Translations under genes and position numbers: made by a program
Assembly (NCBI GenBank): GCA_019448385.1
Contig: JAGTXO010000041.1
Location: 124,001 to 188,000, forward strand
Source of the DNA: Diacronema lutheri
Taxonomy: Eukaryota > Haptophyta > Pavlovophyceae > Pavlovales > Pavlovaceae
DNA: 64,000 nucleotides
Direction of reading: 5' to 3'
Notes under the pieces: model-generated
The model's input: the letters and a program-made list of their open reading frames with translations, nothing else
What the model was told of the DNA's origin: nothing
Database searches by the model: none
In this document: positions 18,940 through 26,435 of the stretch, piece after piece
Layout: every line of letters starts with the position of its first letter
How positions within the stretch are numbered: position 1 is the stretch's first letter

Positions 18940-21234
18940 ATGCACGCCCTGCGCGTCGACGCGGACGGCGTGGCGGTGGTGCACATCGAGGCGGTGAAGC
19001 TGATGCAGCTGCTCACAACGGAGGACGACGCGCTGCGCAGTGAGGTCGCCACGATCATCCTGCAGCGCGTGCAGGGCGAGCGCACCGCCGACAGCCTCGC
19101 GCTCGCGTCCAAGCTCCTCTCGGCCGCGTCGGCCGGCGGCGGCCTGCGCAACCTGCGCGTCGCGTACGCGACGGAGGACTCGGCGACGTGGTGGGCACGC
19201 CGGCACCTCGCGTCTGACAAGTCCGACGAGCCCGCCGCCCTCGAGCAGCACGCGCTCGCGCGTTCGCCCGCCGCCGCCGGCGGTCGGCCGCACCGCCACC
19301 TATTCTCGCCCGACTTGGCGGGCGCGCGCGGCGCGAACGCGCGCGCGACGCGGCGCGCGCGCAGCGAGGCGGCGCGCGCGATCCAGGCGCGCGCGCGCGG
19401 GAACATGGCGCGGCGCGACGTGCGCGCGCGCGGCACCGAGCTCGAGCGCGAGCGGAAGGTACGCGAGCGCGAGGCGCGCGACGCCGAGCGGCGGGCGGAG
19501 CGGCAGGCACTCGTTGCCGCGCACAAGGCGCTGCCGCCGCCAGAGCCGGGCGCCAAGGCGGAGCGCGAGGAGTACGCGAAGGACGTGCTGCACATCGCGC
19601 GCGCCCTCGAGCGCTTCACGCGCGAGCTCGCCGCCGAGCGCGAGGCGCACCGGCGCGAGATCGCCGAGCTGCGGCGCGCGGCGCACGCGGCGTCGCCCGC
19701 CAGCCGGCCGCACGTGGACAAGGCGAGCGAATCGGTGCTCTTCTCGGCGAGCGCGCAGGACGAGGCGGCGCAGGCCGCCGCGCGCGTCGAGCGCAAGCGC
19801 AAGGAGCGCGAAGCCGCTGAGCGCGCCAAGGCGGAGGCGGCGGAGGCGCCACGCCGCGCCGCGCGGCGCGCGCGCTGGCGGCACGCCGCCGCGGCCATCG
19901 GCGCAATGCGGCGCGCTGAAGCGGCGGCGCGCGCGCGTGAGGCGGCGGCGCACGCGCGCGAGGCCGCTGCGCGCGCGGCCGCCGACGCCCTCGCGCGCGC
20001 GCACGCCTCCGCCGCCCTCCTTATCCAAGCGCACGTGCGCCGTCGCCTCGCACAGCTCGGCGTGAGAGCCCGGCTCGAGCTCGCGCGCGAGATGGTGCTG
20101 CAGCGGCAGGAGCGGCCGGCGCTGCGTGCGCACGCGGAGGCCGGCGCGCACGGCGAGGCCGAGTTGCGCCGCGCGCCCGCGCGCAACGCGGACGGGCCGG
20201 ACGCCGACGGGCCGGACAGCGCGCGCGGCGGCGCGGTCCGCCAGCGCGCCGCGCGCCGCGCGCCGCGCGCGGACGCGCAACCGCCCAACCGATCGCCCAT
20301 CACGCAACCGCCCAACCGATCGCCCATCACGCAACCGCCCAACCGATCGCCCATCACGCAACCGCCCAACCGATCGCCCGTCGCGCAACCGCCCAACCGA
20401 TCGCCCATCGCGCATGCGACGCCGCGCGGCGAGGCGCGAGCCGAGCGGCGCGGCGCGACGCCGCCCACGCGCCCGCACGCCGCCGCCATGCCGGCCTCCA
20501 CGCCGCGCGCCGCCGAGCCGCGCGAGCGCGCGTCGCACGCGCTCGACGCCCTCGAGACGCGCGAGCGCGCGCGCAAGGAGAGCTCGGCAACGCGGATCCA
20601 GGCGGGAGCGCGCGGGCGCGCGGCGCGCGAGCTCGCGAGCGCGCGCCTCGAGCTGCGAATGGTGGCGGGCTCCGAGCACGGCTCCGAGCGCGCGCACGAC
20701 GAGCGCGACGAGCGTGCGGCCGGCGGTGTCGCGCGCGCGCAAGCGGTGGACACGCCGCTCGCGTCGCAGCCGCTCGCGCCCGCGCCGGCGGACGCGCGCG
20801 CGCGCGCGAGCAGGGCGCGCGAGCCGCACGCGTCGCTCGCCCGACTGAGCGCAGCGCACACGCGCCACCAAGAGCAGGCGGCCGCGCGCATCCAGGCGTC
20901 GGCGCGCGGTCGTGTCGCGCGGCAGCTCACGAGCGAGCGAGCGGCGATCGAGCTCGCACACGAGGACGAGCCGCCGCCTTTTGAACCGGCAGCCATGCTG
21001 ATCGACAAGGGCCAGGGCGCAGCCGACGACGATGCGGCGGGGCGCACCAGCCACGAGACGCGCGAGCCGCAACGGTCGGCCGTCGCGCCCGCGGCCGAGC
21101 GCGCGCAGCCCTCCGAGCCGCGCGGAGGCGAGGCGCACCGTGTCGCGCGCGTGCGCATGCGCGCCGACGAGTTGGGCGGCGGGGGCGGCGTGGCGCGCAG
21201 GCTGTGGTCAGCGAGCCAGCCCGCGTCGAGCTAA
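18940..21234 (+). CDS. Ala/Arg-rich IQ-motif coiled-coil protein (764 aa)
   Basis: Single-exon gene. The N-terminal 90 residues (DDALRSEVATIILQRVQGERTA...) look globular. Four IQ-like calmodulin or light-chain binding motifs follow: AIQARARGNMARR, LIQAHVRRRLAQL, RIQAGARGRAARE and RIQASARGRVARQ. The middle is charged, Ala/Glu/Arg-rich and probably coiled coil. Near residues 446-490 is an eightfold-residue tandem repeat, QPPNRSPI with T/V/A in the ninth frame position. No catalytic domain is seen. A cytoskeletal or centrosome/axoneme scaffold role is an inference from IQ plus coiled coil. The start is the first ATG of the frame, opposite the VTT gene; the stop lies 32 bases from that of the convergent TTL-like gene. 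Confidence 0.75.
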   Translation: MHALRVDADGVAVVHIEAVKLMQLLTTEDDALRSEVATIILQRVQGERTADSLALASKLLSAASAGGGLRNLRVAYATEDSATWWARRHLASDKSDEPAALEQHALARSPAAAGGRPHRHLFSPDLAGARGANARATRRARSEAARAIQARARGNMARRDVRARGTELERERKVREREARDAERRAERQALVAAHKALPPPEPGAKAEREEYAKDVLHIARALERFTRELAAEREAHRREIAELRRAAHAASPASRPHVDKASESVLFSASAQDEAAQAAARVERKRKEREAAERAKAEAAEAPRRAARRARWRHAAAAIGAMRRAEAAARAREAAAHAREAAARAAADALARAHASAALLIQAHVRRRLAQLGVRARLELAREMVLQRQERPALRAHAEAGAHGEAELRRAPARNADGPDADGPDSARGGAVRQRAARRAPRADAQPPNRSPITQPPNRSPITQPPNRSPITQPPNRSPVAQPPNRSPIAHATPRGEARAERRGATPPTRPHAAAMPASTPRAAEPRERASHALDALETRERARKESSATRIQAGARGRAARELASARLELRMVAGSEHGSERAHDERDERAAGGVARAQAVDTPLASQPLAPAPADARARASRAREPHASLARLSAAHTRHQEQAAARIQASARGRVARQLTSERAAIELAHEDEPPPFEPAAMLIDKGQGAADDDAAGRTSHETREPQRSAVAPAAERAQPSEPRGGEAHRVARVRMRADELGGGGGVARRLWSASQPASS
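20276..20413 (+). repeat. 24-bp in-frame tandem repeat in the IQ-motif gene
   Basis: About five and a half head-to-tail copies of a 24-bp unit (cgcaaccgcccaaccgatcg plus cccatca) encode QPPNRSPI repeats. Copies differ by only a few bases, so the expansion is recent and length-preserving for the frame. Confidence 0.9.
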
Positions 21235-21266
21235 TATGAGATACAATTTTGCCCACCACATCAGCC

Positions 21267-23431
21267 CTACCAGCCGACCGTCTCCCCTTCTGAAATGCTT
21301 CTTTGCAACCGCTCGAAGACGACCTTTTGAGGCGCTTGCGCGCGCTTGCCTGCGCACGCACGCGCGCGCAACGCCGCGGCGACCTCGCAGCGCGTGCGTC
21401 ACGGCCGCGACGGCGCGCGCTCGCCGCGGACGCCGCCAGCGCGCGCACGTGCGGCTGCCGGTCGCCAGCGCAGGCGCCCGAGAGGGCGGCGCGGCACGAG
21501 CGCGCGCGCGCACCCTCCAGGTTGACGATCTGCAGCGTCCTGCGCGCGCTCGCGCGCGTGGCATTTGCCGATTTGAGGAGTTGAGCAACTGTCGAGCGCC
21601 AACGGCGCAGCGCGAGGACCTTTCCGTCCTTGATCCACCACGTGTCGTCAGCGGGCTGCTCCTCGTCGTCAAAGTAGCCCTTCGCCTTCATGATCGACTC
21701 GCGCAGCTGCCTGTTGTGCATCTTGATCGCGAGCTTGGCCTGCCACCACTCGTCCTGCACGCCGAAGATGTCCCACTGCGTCCGGTTGCCCTCCGTCTGT
21801 ACCGCCTCCGTCGTCACCAGCTTGGACGCGTCCTCGGCCGCGGTGCCGTGGCGCTCAAAGTAGGCCTGTGCAAAGGCGAGCGTCAGCTCATTCCACCGGC
21901 CGGCGCCCGCGCCCGCGTGGAAGAAGGGCGCGGCGTGCGGCGCGTCGCGCGCGAGCTGCGTCGGCGGCCAGAGGTGCGCGTACATGCCGCGGTGGGCCGA
22001 CTCGTCGGCGAGGTCCTGCAGCGCGTCGGCTTCGTCGGCGGAGCAGCGCCACGCGTCGCACGTCGCGCGCGCCACCGCGCCGAACGCGGGCTGGTAGGCG
22101 GAGCGGTTATAGCCGGCGACGCCGAGGAGCCGGAGCGCGTCGACCGTGTACTCCCACCCGTTGGGGATGCGCGAGCCCATCATGAAACCGTTCGAGTTGC
22201 ACTCGAGGATCATCGGTGCAGGCGGCTCGGCCGGGTCGGCCCACTCGAACATGGCGTCGAAGGAGAGGAAGGAGAAGCGGCGCGACTTCTGCCCGCGCTG
22301 CAGCAGGTGGCGCTCGTATCCGACGAGGACGGGCCACGCCATCATGATCGTCTTGAGCACTGCGCGCTGCAGCGACGGCCAGAGCGACTCGACCCAGCCG
22401 CCGGCGCGGCGCGGCAGTCCCGAGCGGAAGGCGGCGTCGTTGAGCTGGAAGATGCGCAGCGACGCCGCCTTCGCGTGCATGCAGTAGTGCAACGTCAGAT
22501 GCATGCACGGCTCGCCGTAGTGCAGCTCGGACACGTTGTAACGAACTGACGAAACGCGCGCCCAGCCGTCCTGCAGCATGTACACGCGCAGCGGCTCGAC
22601 GGAGGCGATCGCGACCCACAGCCGCATGTCGAACTTGAAGCCGCGCCAGAGCAGCGGCATCATCAGGTAGCGCTGCAGCGTGTAGTCGCCATGCGGCAGA
22701 AAGTCGTGCCGCGTGATGAACGAGACGCCCTTGTTGCCCCACTGCGCCTTGTCCTTCTTCACCCAGTAGGTGTGGCGCGCGGTCGCGCGCTTGAAGCCGT
22801 GCAGCTCCATCGGCATCGTGTAGATCTCGGGGATGTGCTCGCAGTGCGCCGGCCCGTGCCGCGCGCGGCAGAGCGAGCGCATCGCGCCGAGCAGCTCCTT
22901 GTCGCCGAGCGTCTCGGACGCGATGCCCATGATCGAGTTGACCTGCATGTGCGGGCGGAGCGCGACGTCAAAGAATGTCGCGTGGTCCGTCCACTGCGAC
23001 CCCCAGAAGACGTCGAACTCGTCGCTCGCGTTCGTCTCGACCAGCCCGAGCAGCTCGAGCGCGCCCTTCACCGTCACGCGCCAGTCGGCGCGCGTGCTCT
23101 GCGTGCGGAAGGTGCGCGGCGCGCGCGGCGCGCCGTCGCGATCGGCACGCGGGCGAAACCACGTCGCGGACGGATCGAGCCGCGGGCGCGCGTCGATCGC
23201 CTCCCAGTCGGGCGGGCCGCGCGCGCCGCCGCGCCGCGCCGGCGCGCCGCCGTCGCTCGGCGCTAGAGGCGCGGCCCAGTAGCCGTCGTCGGCGTGCTCG
23301 CCGAGCGCGGACGCGCTCGGCTCGGAGAAGGTGAGGTACGCCGCCGCCACCAGCAGCGCACCCGTCAGCCCCACCGCCGCACCGCGCTTCAGCCCGTCGT
23401 CGGACCCCGTCCGTCTCGACGCCGACACCAT
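21267..23431 (-). CDS. Membrane-anchored tubulin-tyrosine-ligase-like (TTL) protein
   Basis: ATP-grasp protein of the TTL family, which ligates amino acids to tubulin or other proteins. The start ATG at 23431 is followed by a basic stretch and one hydrophobic segment (AAVGLTGALLVAAAYLTF), reading as a type II signal anchor, which is unusual for TTLs. TTL blocks are FWGSQWTDHATFFDVALRPHMQVNS, ASETLGDKELL, LMMPLLWRGFKFDMRLWV (the conserved FDLRxY element), LRVYMLQDGWARVS and a metal-site-like MILECNSNG in place of the usual LEVN. Exons 23431..21514 and 21349..21267 give 666 residues ending ISEGETVGW; the intron (donor GTGCGC, 164 bases) is phase-consistent. The substrate is unknown. Confidence 0.78.
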
Positions 23432-23492
23432 CGTGCGCGCACGTTTCACAGCCCCAGCCCCCGTCCCCCGTCGGCTCGGAGGGAGCGCGTCG
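23432..23492. promoter_or_regulatory. 61-bp bidirectional promoter spacer
   Basis: 61 bases separate the start codons of the TTL-like (minus) and SWIM/RING (plus) genes. A C-rich stretch (agccccagcccccgtccccc) is the only notable sequence. Confidence 0.55.
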
Positions 23493-24893
23493 ATGGCGTC
23501 GCGCGCGGACGGGCGGGGCGTCTCCTTCTTCTTGCTCGTGGAGCGGGGCCCGACGACCTTCGACGTGCGCGCGGCGGACGAACCGCCCACATTCTGCGCG
23601 CGCGTGACCGTCGGCGCCGAGCACGCGTGCTCCGCGTGCCGCTGGAGGGAGCAGCCGTGCCGGCACACGCGCTGGGTGCTGCAAAAGCTCTTCGCCGTGC
23701 CGCGCGAGTCGGCGCTGATGGCGCGCACGGGCCTGAGCGAGCGTGAGCTCGGTGCGCTCGTCAGCGCGCGCCCGCGCCAGCAGGCGCCGCGCGCCGACCG
23801 CGTCGTGCCGCGCGACGCGCGCGGCGGCGGCGCGCCCGCCGCGCTGCGCGCCGAGTCGGTTGAGTGGCTGCTCGCGCTCTCCGGCGAGGAGGCGGCGCTG
23901 CTGCTCAGCGGGCCGGCGGCGCGCGCGCCGCTCGGCGCGCCTCTCGCCGCGTCGCGCCCGCGCCGCCGGCCGCTCGATCCGGACGAGTGCTGCGCGATCT
24001 GCTTTGAGCGCATGGGCGATGACCCCGTCGAGGCGGCTCAGACGGGCGACGAGCTCGTCTGGTGCAAGGTGTCGTGCGGCCGTTCGACGCACGCGCGCTG
24101 CCTCGCCGCGTGGGCGACGCACAACGTGCAGCCCGGCCTCGCCGCCAGCTGCCCGCTCTGCCGCGCCGCGTGGCCCGTCGGCCAGGCCGCCTCGCGCGCG
24201 GACGCGGCGGAGCGGGACGAAGCTGCCGAGCATGAGCGGAGGGCGCGGCTGCTCGACGGGCTCGGCGAGCTGGCCGCACGCGAGGTCGGCGCGCGCGAGG
24301 TTGGTGCGCGCAGCGACGACGACGATGGCGTGGACCCGCCCTCGAGCGCCGCGCTCCGCTGGTTTCATCGCCAACAGCTCGGCGAGCGCCTCCAACTGCG
24401 CGCCGACGCTGACGGAGCGCGCGCGCCTGGCGCGCGCGGCGCGTGCACGGACGGAGCCGGCGCGCGCGCGGCCGGCGCGCCGCTCGTGTTTGCGCGCGCA
24501 GCCCCCGCACGAGCTCACAGCCGCCTCGCCGAGCGCGTGCGGCGGCCCGCTGAGCTCGCGCCGGCGCTCGAGTTCGCCCCGGCGGCGGTGGGCGCGCAGC
24601 GCGCGCAGCCGCTGGGCGCCTCGCCGCCCGGCGCGCGCTACCGGCCGCTCGTCGCGCGGCCAGGGGCGCACGCGCGCGCGGGCGGCAGCGGCGACGGCGC
24701 CGCCGCCGCCGCCGTGTCGACCGCTCTCGGCGCGGCGCTGCCCGCGCACGCCGCAGCAGGCGGTGCGGCCCTGCCTCGCCCGCGCGGCGGCGGCCTGCCG
24801 CTGCGCTTCCACCGCGCGCCCGGCTTCGGCGCGGTCGCGCTTGCCGCCGACAACGGCGCGGCCGCGCCGACCGCGCGACAGTCGGTCCAATGA
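23493..24893 (+). CDS. SWIM plus RING zinc-finger protein, probable E3 ubiquitin ligase
   Basis: Single exon, 466 residues. An N-terminal SWIM finger (HACSACRWREQPCRHTRWVLQ) is followed, near residues 170-230, by a RING finger (CCAICFERM...CGRSTHARCLAAW...CPLC) with the expected Cys/His spacing. This order resembles ZSWIM2-type ubiquitin ligases. The C-terminal 230 residues are low-complexity Ala/Arg/Pro without a recognised domain. The start is the first ATG after the 61-base shared spacer. Ubiquitin-ligase activity is inferred from the RING. Confidence 0.82.
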   Translation: MASRADGRGVSFFLLVERGPTTFDVRAADEPPTFCARVTVGAEHACSACRWREQPCRHTRWVLQKLFAVPRESALMARTGLSERELGALVSARPRQQAPRADRVVPRDARGGGAPAALRAESVEWLLALSGEEAALLLSGPAARAPLGAPLAASRPRRRPLDPDECCAICFERMGDDPVEAAQTGDELVWCKVSCGRSTHARCLAAWATHNVQPGLAASCPLCRAAWPVGQAASRADAAERDEAAEHERRARLLDGLGELAAREVGAREVGARSDDDDGVDPPSSAALRWFHRQQLGERLQLRADADGARAPGARGACTDGAGARAAGAPLVFARAAPARAHSRLAERVRRPAELAPALEFAPAAVGAQRAQPLGASPPGARYRPLVARPGAHARAGGSGDGAAAAAVSTALGAALPAHAAAGGAALPRPRGGGLPLRFHRAPGFGAVALAADNGAAAPTARQSVQ

Positions 24894-25206
24894 CCCGGTG
24901 ATCTCGGACGCAGGGACCGCGTCACTTGTGATTTTGAAACAGTCGCGCGCGGAGCGCCTGGATGAGCTGGCTGCTCCGCGCACGCCGACCTAACTGCGCC
25001 GTGGCCAGCCGAGAACCGGACGGCTGGGCGTCGCATCCTCGTGCGACCGCTGGTGTGTGGGTGCGTGCGTTCAGCAGCGTGAGTCGGCCTGATTGTCCAC
25101 GTGGAGTCACACCGACTGAGGCGGGATCGCCCATTTTTGAGCTGCGGCGGGAGGCGTTCCGCGGTCCTCTTGAACGCCCATTTTGAGTCGCGCCGGGCGC
25201 GACGAG
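24894..25206. other. Spacer between SWIM/RING and Pro-rich surface protein genes
   Basis: 313 bases with no recognised gene. It should hold the 3' end of the ligase gene and the promoter of the next plus-strand gene. Its end is the first part of a 48-bp duplication. Confidence 0.45.
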
Positions 25207-25285
25207 ATGCGCGGCCTGCTGCTCGCGGCGCTCGCGGGCGCCGGGCGCGACGAGATGCGCGGCCTGCTGCTCGCGGCGCTCGCGG
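25190..25285 (+). repeat. 48-bp tandem duplication covering a start codon and signal peptide
   Basis: Two essentially identical 48-bp units starting at 25190 and 25238. Each encodes GRDEMRGLLLAALAG, so both the start codon and the signal-peptide core are doubled in frame. Confidence 0.9.
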
Positions 25286-26301
25286 GCGCGGCGCTCGGCG
25301 AGACGGGCGGCGCGATGCGCGCCGGGCGCCGCCCCCACTCGCACGTGCACGAGCACCTGCACGCGCACCTGGTCCCGTCTCCGTCGCCGCCGTTGCCGCC
25401 CTTCATGCCGCCCTTCCCGCCCGAGCCGCCGTTCCCGCCTAACTGGCCGCCCTTCCCGCCGCAGCCGCCGACGCCCCCGCCCTCGCCACCTTCGCCCCCG
25501 CGCCCACCGCCAGACCCGCCGCATCCGCCGCACTTGCCGCCCGCACCGCCCGCGCCGCCGCATCCACCCGTCGGGCCGCCGCCGCACGGCGCGTGGGACA
25601 AGGAGTGGCACAAGCGGGTGTGCAACACGTGCCTGTGGCACCGGTGTCGCAACTCGCACCACCGCTGCCCGCGCCTCCACTCGATCGCCCACCCGCACAC
25701 GTGGGACCGCGACAGCTGTATGTGCACGTGCTGCGGCAAGCAGTGCCGCACGTACCAGGCGGGCTGCGGCAGGCACGAGGAGGAGGCGCAGCCGACCATC
25801 GACTATGCCTCGCTCGTGCCGAGCGAGGCGCAACCCAACCCGTGGTGCACCGCGGAGGGCGTGCACACCGAGGCGTGGATCTTCGAGGGCGCTATTTGCC
25901 GGCAGGTCTGTTTGCCGTACAAGTACACGAACGCGGCGCGCAAGCACGGGGTGCACTACGGCTCGCACTGCTGGGAGCAGGGCTGCGCCATGTGGAAAGG
26001 GCGCGGCAAGCAGACGGGCGTGCAGTTCCACGAGTTTGCGTGCGTCGCGGCGCTCCGCGCGGACGGCGTGCCGAGAGCGCGCGGCCCGATGGCCGATAGG
26101 GCCGCGCTCGTCATGGCCGCCGCGCTCGCGGTCGGCGCGCTCGTTGGCCTCGCGATGCGGCGCGCGCGCAGAGACGCGCAGGGCGCGGCGCCGCTCGCCG
26201 GTACGACGGCCGAGCGGCGGCCCCGGGACCGGGCCGAGCCCGCGCGCACCTCCGTGGCCGTGCCCGACGGCGGCGCGCGGCAACGGCCCGACCCAGACTG
26301 A
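25207..26301 (+). CDS. Secreted Pro-rich, Cys/His-rich single-pass surface protein
   Basis: Up to 364 residues. Two in-frame ATGs (25207 and 25255) each begin a near-identical hydrophobic leader because of the 48-bp duplication; either could be the start. A His-rich segment and about 75 residues of PP-rich sequence (PPFPPEPPFPPNWPPFPPQP style) resemble hydroxyproline-rich wall proteins of the pherophorin/extensin kind. Then come two Cys/His-rich modules (VCNTCLWHRCRNSHHRC..., SCMCTCCGKQC and WCTAEG...ICRQVC...HCWEQGC), one C-terminal transmembrane helix (AALVMAAALAVGALVGLAM) and a basic tail. No named family is recognised. A cell-surface or scale/wall role is inferred. Confidence 0.7.
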   Translation: MRGLLLAALAGAGRDEMRGLLLAALAGAALGETGGAMRAGRRPHSHVHEHLHAHLVPSPSPPLPPFMPPFPPEPPFPPNWPPFPPQPPTPPPSPPSPPRPPPDPPHPPHLPPAPPAPPHPPVGPPPHGAWDKEWHKRVCNTCLWHRCRNSHHRCPRLHSIAHPHTWDRDSCMCTCCGKQCRTYQAGCGRHEEEAQPTIDYASLVPSEAQPNPWCTAEGVHTEAWIFEGAICRQVCLPYKYTNAARKHGVHYGSHCWEQGCAMWKGRGKQTGVQFHEFACVAALRADGVPRARGPMADRAALVMAAALAVGALVGLAMRRARRDAQGAAPLAGTTAERRPRDRAEPARTSVAVPDGGARQRPDPD

Positions 26302-26435
26302 TGATAGCAGCGTGTGGGAGCACGGGCCACGGCGCGCCGCACTGCGTGAGTGAGCCTCTCCCTCGGTCGATCGGATCACGGGCAAACTGGACGTCTTGAC
26401 GACGCGAGGCCGGCACAGGCAGCAAAAGGACTGGA

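Noticed and set aside
20927-24013. A 1,028-codon minus-strand frame running through the TTL-like gene into the IQ gene
   Set aside because: Only the part to 21514 is TTL-like. A phase-consistent intron then leads to an exon ending at 21267; the remainder is antisense to the IQ-motif gene.
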